A model generated the notes under the pieces. The model had not been told where the DNA came from and did not search any database. It worked only from the letters and a program-made list of their open reading frames with translations. A stretch of 64,000 bases of DNA from a virus: positions 124,001-188,000 of the IMG/VR virus record IMGVR_UViG_3300021963_009201. The stretch is one strand, 5' to 3'. The position numbers and the translations under genes were made by a program. This document shows positions 7,520 through 14,676 of the stretch, piece after piece. The first letter of the stretch is position 1; the number at the start of each line of letters is the position of its first letter.

Positions 7520-7923
7520 TTATTAAGCTCCATCTTATATATAGTAACAAACGGAGGCAAAGCAGCTATGACGTCTGTCATTTGATCGAATTGTTTAATC
7601 CAATCAATATATTCGGAAAGTATACTTTCGTTACTGTGCATTGGTGTGCCGGTTAGCTCTTCATATGCTTTGTATAAAGAATGGTCTTTTGCTGAGGCCC
7701 ATGTCCATTCTTCAATTTCATACAATTTTAAAAAACCGTATTCCATATTAATTTTTTCTAACAAATGCTTCTTTGCTTCTTCGATAGTTGAATATATGTT
7801 TTTTCCAACTATCATTTCCCCGAATTCACTGTATGTACTGTCGTTATATTCAAGATTAGAGCCAAGCATTATATAAAACTCCCCGGAATTTAGGGGGGTT
7901 TCTACGCTCCCTACTTTTTTCAC
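7516..7923 (-). CDS. Hypothetical protein, 135 aa
   Basis: An acidic alpha/beta protein with a helix-rich middle (YSTIEEAKKHLLEKI) and a Trp pair (EEWTWASAKD). It overlaps the genes on both sides by four bases (ATGA type). No catalytic motif or membrane segment is visible. Function unknown. Confidence 0.65.
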   Translation of the reverse strand: MKKVGSVETPLNSGEFYIMLGSNLEYNDSTYSEFGEMIVGKNIYSTIEEAKKHLLEKINMEYGFLKLYEIEEWTWASAKDHSLYKAYEELTGTPMHSNESILSEYIDWIKQFDQMTDVIAALPPFVTIYKMELNK

Positions 7924-8135
7924 GAAATATCATCTCTTTCTTGCATTTTTCGGAAAAATTTATATGCGGTATATGATTCCTCGTTTAACATTGCTTTTTT
8001 ATAATTTTTAGCTACAGCAATGACTGCCGCACCAAGCAAAAACGAGTACGCAAAAGATTTAAGAAAGTACTTAAAGCTTTCTTCTAGATCTATTTCGCTA
8101 TTTTCTTTTAAGTTTTTTATTCGATCAAATTCCAT
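7920..8135 (-). CDS. Small single-pass membrane protein, 71 aa
   Basis: A charged N-terminus is followed by one clear hydrophobic segment (YSFLLGAAVIAVAKNY, about residues 30-45) and a charged C-terminal helix. It overlaps the next gene by four bases. The role is unknown; small membrane proteins of this shape are frequent in this phage. Confidence 0.65.
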   Translation of the reverse strand: MEFDRIKNLKENSEIDLEESFKYFLKSFAYSFLLGAAVIAVAKNYKKAMLNEESYTAYKFFRKMQERDDIS

Positions 8136-8167
8136 ACACCTAACCTGCCTTAATCATTGAAGAATGT

Positions 8168-8617
8168 TTATATGTTTATTGTGCCATTTAGCAATTCTTT
8201 TGTTGGCCACCAATATTCCATTTTATCATCTTCTGTCCAAGAAAATTGAGAATAATACTCATAATCTTTTCTCAACAAGTTGCTGCGGTGTGAAGAATGC
8301 AGTCTATCGTCCCCAAGCCATAAAGGATCGTAAAATGGCCCATTTAAAAGATCAAAAGCTTTTATTGTCTTTTCAAGGCATACATTCTCATTATAGCCGC
8401 GATAGACCCACTCTGAAACTATTGCTATTTGGTACTCCAAAAGAGTATGCTCATGACCTTCCCACATAAGTGTTGCTGGATGATTTACCCACCCTGAGCT
8501 GAGTCCGGCCAACGCATTCATTATTTGGAGAGTTTCGACTCGCTGTTTGCCAAGGCGCCTATAGTCTAGACACTTTGCAGTTTTGCCAAAGTCTTTATAT
8601 GGTAAAAATGTTTGCAT
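8168..8617 (-). CDS. Pyrimidine-dimer DNA glycosylase family protein (MSMEG_6728 type), 149 aa
   Basis: The N-terminus MQTFLPYKDFGKTAKCLDYRRLGKQRVE is the hallmark of the actinobacterial MSMEG_6728 / T4 endonuclease V-like family, with the D-x-x-RLGKQR core. Family members excise or are predicted to act on UV-induced pyrimidine dimers. The protein is full length for the family, with the usual WxGH...Y middle and aromatic C-terminus. It is next to the deaminase, suggesting a nucleotide or DNA-damage subcluster. Activity is inferred from family membership. Confidence 0.85.
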   Translation of the reverse strand: MQTFLPYKDFGKTAKCLDYRRLGKQRVETLQIMNALAGLSSGWVNHPATLMWEGHEHTLLEYQIAIVSEWVYRGYNENVCLEKTIKAFDLLNGPFYDPLWLGDDRLHSSHRSNLLRKDYEYYSQFSWTEDDKMEYWWPTKELLNGTINI

Positions 8618-8623
8618 AAAGAA

Positions 8624-9109
8624 TTAACCTTTTGAATAATTATGCCATTTAGCCAAAGGCAGCTTGACTGGTTTTCCGCTATCAAAAAATACTACATACC
8701 TAACATATGTCTCTGCCAATAATGCCTTGCAGTAAAGACAGGGTGAAGTGTTTGGCATAAACGTATTGGTCCTGGCCCTACTTCCCGCTATGTAGACAGT
8801 CCCACCTTTAATTGCTGGCATCCTATAAAAAAGGTCTAGCTCTGCATGTACGCCACAAACATCTGGGTAAGCATCATCTATGGTACTTGCCCTGCGATCA
8901 AGCTTGTTATAGCCAAAAATGGATCGGGATCCTTTTACCCATTTCGCTACCATGTTATAACTTCCTCCAGAAATATGTTCTAAAGACATTTCTGTGAGTT
9001 TATTCAAAGTTATAAAATCTGTTTTAGTGATAGTTAAATCAGAAGTAAGTTCACGCATTACCTCATCTTGGTTTAAGATTTGATCATATTTTACGGCATT
9101 TAGTCCCAT
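8624..9109 (-). CDS. Cytidine/deoxycytidylate deaminase-like protein, 161 aa
   Basis: The zinc-dependent deaminase motifs are present: CGVHAE with H88 and catalytic E90, and SPCLYC with C124 and C127. The strand VYIAGSRAR and the tail YVVFFDSGKPV complete the core fold. Deaminases of this type convert (d)CMP or cytidine to the uracil form; in phages they usually feed thymidylate synthesis, but substrate residues cannot be assigned here. The N-terminal 80 residues are unusually long and variable. It follows a 56-aa gene directly. Confidence 0.82.
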   Translation of the reverse strand: MGLNAVKYDQILNQDEVMRELTSDLTITKTDFITLNKLTEMSLEHISGGSYNMVAKWVKGSRSIFGYNKLDRRASTIDDAYPDVCGVHAELDLFYRMPAIKGGTVYIAGSRARTNTFMPNTSPCLYCKALLAETYVRYVVFFDSGKPVKLPLAKWHNYSKG

Positions 9110-9111
9110 TT

Positions 9112-9282
9112 TTAAGCTTGCTCAAAAGATTTAACAATAAAATCTAAAGTCTGTACGTTAGTGAACCCATTTTCAACTACATCGTCAATAATGGAGTAGG
9201 GAAGTTGAATATATGTAGAGTTAACTATGGTCGCTTTACACCAGCACTCTTTGTCTAGGCAAAGTTCATGACGATTTTCCAT
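9112..9282 (-). CDS. Small protein, 56 aa
   Basis: ATG 9282 is preceded by GGAG with five-base spacing (an ATG three bases upstream is also in frame). The frame ends two bases before the deaminase start. The N-terminus contains three cysteines (LCLDKECWCK), perhaps a metal site. Function unknown. Confidence 0.6.
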   Translation of the reverse strand: MENRHELCLDKECWCKATIVNSTYIQLPYSIIDDVVENGFTNVQTLDFIVKSFEQA

Positions 9283-9463
9283 CATTTCTCCAAATCATAT
9301 ATGAGAAGTATAGCGCAATAGCTAAAATACTTAAAATTATACAGATGAAATTAATAAATGATCTGTAGTTAGATAATCCAAAAGTAAATCCCAAAACTGA
9401 CAGCAATAAGACAGAAAAGAACGCTGTTACTAAAATAAAACTTATTTGCCATTTAATGTCCAT
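9266..9463 (-). CDS. Small two-pass membrane protein directly after tRNA-Leu, 65 aa
   Basis: ATG 9463 lies two bases after the 3' end of tRNA-Leu. The protein has two hydrophobic segments (ISFILVTAFFSVLLLSVLGF and FINFICIILSILAIALYF) and a basic end. There is no SD other than tRNA sequence, so after 3' processing the message would be almost leaderless. It overlaps the 56-aa gene by 17 bp. Confidence 0.6.
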   Translation of the reverse strand: MDIKWQISFILVTAFFSVLLLSVLGFTFGLSNYRSFINFICIILSILAIALYFSYMIWRNDGKSS

Positions 9464-9465
9464 AG

Positions 9466-9547
9466 TGCGGGTAGTGGGACTCGAACCCACAAGCCCGAAG
9501 GCGAAGGATTTTAAGTCCTCTGCGTTTGCCGATTTCGCCATACCCGC
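9466..9547 (-). tRNA. tRNA-Leu (anticodon TAA)
   Basis: A class II tRNA: acceptor GCGGGTA/TACCCGC, anticodon loop CTTAAAA, long variable arm (CGCCTTCGGGCTT) and T-loop TTCGAGT. The discriminator is A and CCA is not encoded. It reads UUA, a codon frequent in the AT-rich genes here. Confidence 0.93.
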
Positions 9548-9553
9548 AAGAAC

Positions 9554-10255
9554 TTAAACTTTTATTTCAGAGTATATTTGAATTTCATCTAAAAGATTAT
9601 TTTGGACTTGTTCTGCACAAAGATAGAAGAAGTAGTCAGTATGCATTACAGGATGACCACCTAACATTTCTTCGGCAATCAGTTTTCTAAACCTACACCA
9701 AAGATCTTCTGACATTGGAAATTCATTTTTCATAAAACCTATTAAACGACTGTACTGGTCGTACTCAAGTCCTGTCCAGATAAAATTTATATCTCTGAAA
9801 GCATGATACATAATATTATTTTCTTCATCGAAGACGTTATGATAATCAAGGCTTGACAATAAAGAATACATAACTTTATTATCTTGATTCCCTATTCCAA
9901 CGTCTTCGCAAAATTTATCAACCAAAATTGCCGAATCAACAAAGTTATCACAATTTGTTACATCAAAGTCTACGTAAGCAAAGAAAGAAGCTAATGCTAG
10001 TAAGTCTTCGTTGTTTATTGATATTTTTCGAGTTTCGTTACAAAATTCAGTCAACGCTTTAATAGAGTTTTGAACTCTTGACCAGGTAGAAAAATAGTTA
10101 GTTGATTTTGTATAATATTCGTCTAGCAAATGAAACCATTTATCACTAAAAGTTGTTGTTTGCCAGTCATATGATATATTATAAATCAGTTCTTGCCATT
10201 TATTGTAAAGAAATTCTCTATCGTAAGTAAACGGCTCAATATTTTTAAGATTCAT
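9554..10255 (-). CDS. Degenerate HD-superfamily phosphohydrolase-like protein, 233 aa
   Basis: The order of conserved blocks follows the predicted metal-dependent HD phosphohydrolase family: W-x-x-L with a YxxxSTxYFSTWSRV block, an aromatic helix (FFAYVDFD, 91-98), then DNFVDSA (103-109), and FRDINFIWTG...YDQY. In active members the helix reads WFHDxxY. Here the His-Asp pair is lost (FFAYV), so catalysis by the usual mechanism is unlikely. It overlaps the upstream 61-aa gene by 11 bp. The family assignment is by motif order only. Confidence 0.55.
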   Translation of the reverse strand: MNLKNIEPFTYDREFLYNKWQELIYNISYDWQTTTFSDKWFHLLDEYYTKSTNYFSTWSRVQNSIKALTEFCNETRKISINNEDLLALASFFAYVDFDVTNCDNFVDSAILVDKFCEDVGIGNQDNKVMYSLLSSLDYHNVFDEENNIMYHAFRDINFIWTGLEYDQYSRLIGFMKNEFPMSEDLWCRFRKLIAEEMLGGHPVMHTDYFFYLCAEQVQNNLLDEIQIYSEIKV

Positions 10256-10430
10256 AACTCACTTTTTCGTAAATAATTTTTACAGGACCAGAGCGTTCTG
10301 GCAATTTTGCCTGAGCTTCAAGGTATGTTTCGTAAGTTAACCGGAAATGAAGTGGATCTTCGGTTTTTCCTATAACAACTCGTTTTTCTGATTTATCTTG
10401 TGATATCTGAGATAAGTATACTATATACAT
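10245..10430 (-). CDS. Hypothetical protein, 61 aa
   Basis: A small basic, beta-rich protein (MYIVYLSQISQDKSEKRVVIGKTE...). It starts at the base where the upstream gene stops. No motif recognised. Confidence 0.6.
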   Translation of the reverse strand: MYIVYLSQISQDKSEKRVVIGKTEDPLHFRLTYETYLEAQAKLPERSGPVKIIYEKVSYES

Positions 10431-10615
10431 TAAAAGATATTGTTTAATTGTTCTTCAGACAAAGTCTGAGATTTTTTCTTTCTTATTTTTTCGCTGTATG
10501 CAGAAAGTGGTTCTTTCCCGCATTTAACACACCAAAGTTTATAGTCGAAGTAAAGTATACCCAATGAATCACAAAGATGGCATTGATGTTTTGGGTCTAT
10601 TTTTCTTTTAGCCAC
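10430..10615 (-). CDS. Zinc-ribbon protein, 61 aa
   Basis: Two CxxC pairs (CHLCDS and CVKCGK) separated by 17 residues form a classic zinc ribbon, followed by a basic helix (KIRKKKSQTL). It overlaps both neighbours by one base. Probably a nucleic-acid or protein adaptor (inference). Confidence 0.7.
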   Translation of the reverse strand: MAKRKIDPKHQCHLCDSLGILYFDYKLWCVKCGKEPLSAYSEKIRKKKSQTLSEEQLNNIF

Positions 10616-11196
10616 TAAACTGAAAATGTTATATAATCTATTGTATCAATAGAGTATTCATCATTGAATTGGATATCGTAATTTTCGCTATGAAGCCAAT
10701 TAGCAATAACTGATGGCTTGTCTACTGGCCGATTTATCTTCATGCCCATAGCAAGAATATCGTTTATTTCCGATGGATAACAAATTTTACCTTCGGGAAG
10801 CTCTAGGGTTTCATCAAAAACTACATTTTGGTTTTCAATAGTATAAGAAAAAGGTTCAGCTATTGAACCACTATAATTTGCCAGTACTGTTACAATACTA
10901 TGCCTTACTACGCCATCAGCATACTCTACGTCGTAGCCAAATGTTAGTAAAATACTTTCTGCTTTTGCCGCAGAAGCAAGCATCATCATGCTAACGATCT
11001 GTTGGGAATGCTCTTCTTCAGAATGGAAAGGCTTACCTTGTACGCAGAGCATCTTGTCTGATGGGCTGTATAGCCGCATGGAGGGCATTAGTTGCCTTCC
11101 ATTGAGAATGTAGTCAGTATATGTTTCAATAGCACTTTGCTTTTCTTGCGCCATATCCAAAGTGCTTTTTTCAAAAAACTTAATAAAACTAGACAT
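10615..11196 (-). CDS. Hypothetical protein, 193 aa
   Basis: An alpha/beta protein with a helical N-terminus and a beta-rich C-terminus (SVTVLANYSGS-like strands). ATG 11196 has AAGGATAG upstream, right after the hairpin terminator at 11205-11243, so it may begin a new transcript. No family recognised. Confidence 0.7.
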   Translation of the reverse strand: MSSFIKFFEKSTLDMAQEKQSAIETYTDYILNGRQLMPSMRLYSPSDKMLCVQGKPFHSEEEHSQQIVSMMMLASAAKAESILLTFGYDVEYADGVVRHSIVTVLANYSGSIAEPFSYTIENQNVVFDETLELPEGKICYPSEINDILAMGMKINRPVDKPSVIANWLHSENYDIQFNDEYSIDTIDYITFSV

Positions 11197-11204
11197 GTAC
11201 TATC

Positions 11205-11243
11205 CTTACAAACAGAAAACGCAGAACATAGTTGTTCTGCGTT
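11205..11243 (-). terminator. Intrinsic terminator
   Basis: A perfect 10-bp stem (AACGCAGAAC / GTTCTGCGTT) with a six-base loop is followed on the minus strand by TTCTGTTTG, a broken U-tract. It sits between the 64-aa and 193-aa genes and should end transcription from the right. Confidence 0.75.
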
Positions 11244-11272
11244 CCCCATTTTTATTTATGTTGGTCAATAAA

Positions 11273-11467
11273 TTAAAGATTTAAAACATGAACGTTATCA
11301 TTTGCATCTACGGTAACTTGTATAGCCCGATACTGTTCAACCAAAATTCTTTTACCCTTACCTACGCAACCGTCACAGCTATACATTCCCGCTTTATGCG
11401 CAATGGTACAATCTGCTTCAATTATGCATTCACCAATAGGGGCTAAAGCCCATTGTTCTATTTCCAT
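11273..11467 (-). CDS. Small protein with CDGC motif, 64 aa
   Basis: Cysteines in CIIEADC and YSCDGCVGKGKR suggest a small metal site near the middle, with a beta-rich C-terminus. It is the last gene before the terminator at 11205-11243. Function unknown. Confidence 0.65.
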   Translation of the reverse strand: MEIEQWALAPIGECIIEADCTIAHKAGMYSCDGCVGKGKRILVEQYRAIQVTVDANDNVHVLNL

Positions 11468-11476
11468 AATTACCTA

Positions 11477-11566
11477 CTATGTGAGATTTAATATTAAGAG
11501 GAATGTAAAAAATCCGGTTAAGAATAGCAGCACCAAAAAGTATGCTGCAATAAGTATTTTCTCCAT
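11477..11566 (-). CDS. Single-pass membrane peptide, 29 aa
   Basis: ATG 11566 has a perfect GGAGG four bases upstream. The 29 residues are one long hydrophobic helix (ILIAAYFLVLLFLTGFFTFL). It follows the Rpf-like gene by 46 bp and could be a lysis-related or membrane-sensing peptide (inference). Confidence 0.6.
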   Translation of the reverse strand: MEKILIAAYFLVLLFLTGFFTFLLILNLT

Positions 11567-11612
11567 AAAACCTCCTCAACTAAATAAGGGGGATAAACTC
11601 CCCCTTAAATAA

Positions 11613-12176
11613 TTACAACCAGCCAAATTTCCTGCTACACCCTGGCCAAGCTCTCCAGCCTGAAGAGGCGAGAACTTTTTCGGCAATGATGATTTGTTGT
11701 TCACGAGTAGCTTCCCATGGATGTGGCGCAAACTCGCCACCTCCAAATGATAACCATGTTGAGTAGCTCTTTTGGTGCATGAATTGCAATCCACCACCAA
11801 ACCCGTTTCCTGTATTTGTAGCCCAGTTACCCCCAGCTTCGCACTGTGCGAGTTGATCCCAGCGGGATCCATCTCCTGGGTCGTAATTGGGTTCTGGACG
11901 GGGAGTCTGAACGCGGGCTTGTACTGTAGCCTCTTGTTTTTGGCGCTCAGTTTCTTCAACATGTTTAACGATCTTCTCTATTTCAGCAGCGATGATAGCG
12001 TCAACATCGTAGCTTGCTGCTGTACTCATTGTTATGTCGTAGCCTACCTGTTCCGCAGAAGCTGGTGGACCACCTGCCGTCTTCGAGTTGCTGAAGACGA
12101 ACCAAAGGGAAGATACTATAAATATAACTGCAAATACTGATATTACTATACGTTTGTTCTTTGTGATTGTAGACAA
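11613..12176 (-). CDS. Rpf-like lytic transglycosylase with N-terminal membrane anchor, 187 aa
   Basis: The C-terminal domain (about 102-182) is a resuscitation-promoting-factor / transglycosylase-like domain: RWDQLAQCEAGGNW with catalytic E113, NTGNGFGGGLQF, ATREQQIIIAEKVLA and GWRAWPGC. C112 and C180 would form the family disulfide. Rpf domains cleave actinobacterial peptidoglycan glycan strands. An N-terminal hydrophobic segment (11-29) directs export or anchoring, and a Glu/Gln-rich linker follows. The start is TTG 12176 with AAGGAG upstream. The protein could be a lysis enzyme or modify the wall before lysis. Confidence 0.92.
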   Translation of the reverse strand: MSTITKNKRIVISVFAVIFIVSSLWFVFSNSKTAGGPPASAEQVGYDITMSTAASYDVDAIIAAEIEKIVKHVEETERQKQEATVQARVQTPRPEPNYDPGDGSRWDQLAQCEAGGNWATNTGNGFGGGLQFMHQKSYSTWLSFGGGEFAPHPWEATREQQIIIAEKVLASSGWRAWPGCSRKFGWL

Positions 12177-12223
12177 AATAATTCTCCTTGTTAGGGGGAC
12201 GGAACTATTAGCCTCCTTTCTAT

Positions 12224-12595
12224 TTATTTTGAAAGATTATCTTTATCGGCAATTTCTGACAAAGGTTTGAGAAAAAAGGAAAAAATCTCATCTTTAGAAA
12301 GTTTATCTAAAAGTAAAGATTCCTTATTTGTCAAGAAGCCACTAAATTCATCTTCCGCAATCCGATGCGTAATGTTTTCATTTTCCACACGCCCTTTGTA
12401 AAGCCTCATTAGAATATCCTGCATTGCAGCACCAGTTTCTATTAGGCCTTTACAAGTAGTAACTAGGTCTAATAAGCCATAAAATGCCTCTTGGGGCACT
12501 AGCTTCTGCATCTGTGGCAGCCAAACATTTTCTAAAGTTTCAATCCATGTATAAGATTGAACATCTTCTAATGATAACTCGTGTTCTTCAGACAT
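12224..12595 (-). CDS. Hypothetical protein, 123 aa
   Basis: An acidic, entirely helical protein (LSLEDVQSYTWIETLENVWL...). No membrane segment or catalytic motif is visible. It lies between the HiPIP-like gene and the Rpf gene. Function unknown. Confidence 0.65.
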   Translation of the reverse strand: MSEEHELSLEDVQSYTWIETLENVWLPQMQKLVPQEAFYGLLDLVTTCKGLIETGAAMQDILMRLYKGRVENENITHRIAEDEFSGFLTNKESLLLDKLSKDEIFSFFLKPLSEIADKDNLSK

Positions 12596-12631
12596 TGATA
12601 TATGATATCAGGTCAATCAAAAAAGGTCAAA

Positions 12632-12988
12632 CTAATCTTGATCTGGCTCTTCTGGATCGCTATCATCTTTAGACATGCGAACTACTCCGTCTGGGATGGC
12701 TGCAAGACGGCAGTAACCATTTGGTTCGATTGGGCGTGCAACAATTTTGCAAACGTTATCACTTTCATGGAGATAACAATTGCCGCATTTTACTCCAATT
12801 TCTAGATTATCATTGTCTTCTGGTTCAACATAACCTACCCAGATACCTTTTCCATCGTTGTCCGCTAACTTCCCGTATTTCGCTACAATAGCAAGCATAG
12901 AGTTTGCGTACATTAGTTCGGGTTCTGGCATTGTGGCTTCAACAAGCTTCATAAATTCTGCAAGCCAAATGCTATGGTTTGGATTCAT
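12632..12988 (-). CDS. Cysteine-rich protein with HiPIP-like cysteine pattern, 118 aa
   Basis: The segment VKCGNCYLHESDNVCKIVARPIEPNGYC has the CxxC...C...C spacing and the GYC end seen in high-potential iron-sulfur proteins, which hold a 4Fe-4S cluster. The flanks are acidic and lack a signal peptide. The likeness rests on spacing alone; a zinc site is the alternative. The neighbours are unknown small genes. Confidence 0.5.
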   Translation of the reverse strand: MNPNHSIWLAEFMKLVEATMPEPELMYANSMLAIVAKYGKLADNDGKGIWVGYVEPEDNDNLEIGVKCGNCYLHESDNVCKIVARPIEPNGYCRLAAIPDGVVRMSKDDSDPEEPDQD

Positions 12989-12997
12989 TGTGTTCTC

Positions 12998-13204
12998 CTA
13001 TTGGGCATAGTTAGTGTCCATGTCGATACATTGATAGTAACCTATATAAGATGTATTTCTCTCATTTGACGCTTGAAAATCGTCAAATATATATATCTTT
13101 TTAATACCTGATTGGACTAAATCAGGATATTTTGCACAAAAACTACAGTGATAACGCTTGCTTTTACCTTCCACACCAACACCCCGTACATTGTGTTTTT
13201 CCAC
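12998..13204 (-). CDS. Zinc-finger-like protein, about 68 aa (GTG start)
   Basis: GTG 13204 has GAGG six bases upstream; the frame is open further into tRNA-Arg, and a TTG at the LTDF codon is an alternative start. The protein has HCSFCAKYPDL, half of a zinc site, and a YQCIDMD end. It lies between tRNA-Arg and the HiPIP-like gene. A 41-codon Cys-rich ATG frame (13164-13289) overlaps the same DNA, so the true start is unsettled. Confidence 0.5.
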   Translation of the reverse strand: MEKHNVRGVGVEGKSKRYHCSFCAKYPDLVQSGIKKIYIFDDFQASNERNTSYIGYYQCIDMDTNYAQ

Positions 13205-13304
13205 AAAATCCTCTTTTCTGACATGCGCAGTGACAGATTTTGTGAAATCGGTCAAATATTTTAAAATACCACCAGTGTGTTTTATCCATCTCTTATCCTT
13301 TCGG

Positions 13305-13378
13305 TGCCCCCGGCATGACTCGAACATGCGCACATGGTTTAGGAAACCAATGCTCTATCCCCTGAGCTACGAGGGCAG
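13305..13378 (-). tRNA. tRNA-Arg (anticodon CCT)
   Basis: Acceptor GCCCTCG pairs with CGGGGGC (one G-T pair), anticodon loop TTCCTAA, T-arm GCATG-TTCGAGT-CATGC. The discriminator is A with no encoded CCA. It reads AGG, common in these AT-rich genes and normally rare in actinobacteria. Confidence 0.93.
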
Positions 13379-13399
13379 TATTAGGCGTCAAAAATTAAA

Positions 13400-13654
13400 T
13401 CAATCAAAAAATACTCTTAAGCCATCTCGCTTAGCTTGATTATTAAACGGATTTCTCAATTTCTGGCCAAAAGTAGCACCACGATCATGAATCTCAAGGA
13501 TATCCAAATCATCATAATGTTTAGTGAATGATAAACATTGATGTTTATTAAACCCAGCTTTAACTCCTACAAAGAATGCGGATATCTTTTCCATTATCTG
13601 TATACCAACTTTCCAAATAGGGTATATTGCACCAGCAACAATATTAGGCGCCAA
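13400..13654 (-). CDS. Hypothetical protein, 84 aa (TTG start)
   Basis: TTG 13654 has GGAAG upstream and overlaps the preceding 59-aa gene by 11 bp. The protein has a hydrophobic first third (YPIWKVGIQIMEKISAFFVGV) and a polar remainder (HYDDLDILEIHDRG). No family recognised. An internal ATG after the hydrophobic part is a weaker start. Confidence 0.5.
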   Translation of the reverse strand: MAPNIVAGAIYPIWKVGIQIMEKISAFFVGVKAGFNKHQCLSFTKHYDDLDILEIHDRGATFGQKLRNPFNNQAKRDGLRVFFD

Positions 13655-13823
13655 GCATCTTCCATTGACAATAGGCCGCCCAGGCTTTTACGCACGCATC
13701 GTGAATAGTTTTGATGTCTTCTTCTACAAATTCAAGAGAACGTTGAGCTTCTCGTTGAATCATGTCGATTGGAAGGAAAACCGCAAGAGTTTCAATCCCA
13801 TTTTCGTTCTGGTTTTGTTCCAC
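13644..13823 (-). CDS. Small protein, 59 aa (GTG start)
   Basis: GTG 13823 is preceded by a strong GGGGGAGGTG site. The frame encodes an acidic, helical protein (MIQREAQRSLEFVEEDIKTIHDACVKAWAAYCQWK). It overlaps the upstream 52-aa frame by 32 bp and the downstream gene by 11 bp. Function unknown. Confidence 0.6.
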   Translation of the reverse strand: MEQNQNENGIETLAVFLPIDMIQREAQRSLEFVEEDIKTIHDACVKAWAAYCQWKMLGA

Positions 13824-13950
13824 AGATATTACACCTCCCCCATGAGTTTATAGCTGAAACTATCCACTCTCTACAGCAATAAACTTTTATAAATAATTCA
13901 TCTGGTATTTGTTCATCGGGATGAACGTTTCTTGAAATAATTCTATCCAC
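13792..13950 (-). CDS. Small zinc-ribbon protein, 52 aa (GTG start)
   Basis: GTG 13950 overlaps the stop of the upstream gene by eight bases. The protein carries VYCCREW and CNICGTKP, a plausible four-cysteine zinc ribbon, and ends inside the start of the next gene. The cysteine pattern supports it as real, though the SD is weak. Confidence 0.5.
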   Translation of the reverse strand: MDRIISRNVHPDEQIPDELFIKVYCCREWIVSAINSWGRCNICGTKPERKWD

Positions 13951-14296
13951 TGATTACTCGACTAGATCCATCTGCATAAAGGATTTCGCTTGTCTTGTCG
14001 TTAAAAGTCCAAGAGTAATCACAGCAAAAATCTTCATTGGGCTTCAAAGGGTGCAGGCCTTTATCTTTGCGGCCGCGAAGTTTAGGAATTTGCGACCAAA
14101 AATCAACAGAGCATTCGTGACATAAACGCAGCTTCATTTCTGGCTCATCGTAATCGTCGATGAAACCTCCGTAATAACCATCAACAATGACAATAAGGCC
14201 ATTTTCCGCAAGCCAATCGTCACTATTTTCGTAGTGTGCGTTAAACCCTTCGGAAACAAGGATTTCTTTTTCGCATTTATCGCATTGGGCTTTCAT
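13943..14296 (-). CDS. Zinc-ribbon protein, 117 aa
   Basis: The start at ATG 14296 (MKAQCDKCEKEI) has GGAAAA upstream; an in-frame TTG at 14326 lacks one. CDKC and CHEC pairs, about 55 residues apart, can form one zinc site. The middle is acidic and Gly/Tyr-rich (VDGYYGGFIDDYDEPE). Function unknown. Confidence 0.7.
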   Translation of the reverse strand: MKAQCDKCEKEILVSEGFNAHYENSDDWLAENGLIVIVDGYYGGFIDDYDEPEMKLRLCHECSVDFWSQIPKLRGRKDKGLHPLKPNEDFCCDYSWTFNDKTSEILYADGSSRVISG

Positions 14297-14339
14297 GTTT
14301 GAATTTTCCAATCGTTTTAATAGCAAATCTTAATTTCAG

Positions 14340-14567
14340 TTAAGGTTCGACAAACCTATAATTGTTTCCTAAAAATTGTGAACGTTTAAAAAGTTTTTGA
14401 TTATCATCAAAATAAATGTCTTTAACTTCTTTCAAGATAGTTTTAGACATGTCTAGTTCAGAACGAAGTTTTTCAATTTCATTAGCTGCACGTTCGTATA
14501 GCGTTTTGTCCCAAGGATCTAAATCATTAACTGACGCATAACGCAAATCTTCTACAATATCTCTCAT
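14340..14567 (-). CDS. Small coiled-coil protein, 75 aa
   Basis: A charged heptad-like helix (YERAANEIEKLRSELDMSKTILKEVKDIY) dominates the protein. The same RAANEIExLRxEL pattern occurs in many actinophage proteins of unknown function. It ends 43 bp before the next gene. Confidence 0.6.
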   Translation of the reverse strand: MRDIVEDLRYASVNDLDPWDKTLYERAANEIEKLRSELDMSKTILKEVKDIYFDDNQKLFKRSQFLGNNYRFVEP

Positions 14568-14599
14568 GATAAGTGCCTTTATTATATTATTAATTCATG

Positions 14600-14672
14600 C
14601 TCCGGCGGTAGGGCTCGAACCTACGACCCATTGATTAACAGTCAATTGCTCTGCCAGCTGAGCTACACCGGA
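14600..14672 (-). tRNA. tRNA-Asn (anticodon GTT)
   Basis: Acceptor TCCGGTG/CGCCGGA, anticodon loop CTGTTAA, T-arm GTAGG-TTCGAGC-CCTAC. The discriminator is G and CCA is absent. It is four bases from tRNA-Tyr, so both come from one precursor. Confidence 0.93.
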
Positions 14673-14676
14673 ATAG

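Noticed and set aside
9464-9541. Upstream extension of the membrane gene into tRNA-Leu
   Set aside because: The extra residues translate tRNA sequence; ATG 9463 right after the tRNA is the real start.
13164-13289. 41-codon Cys-rich frame with AAAGGA before ATG
   Set aside because: It overlaps the better-supported 68-aa zinc-finger-like frame; kept only as an alternative in the finding on that gene.
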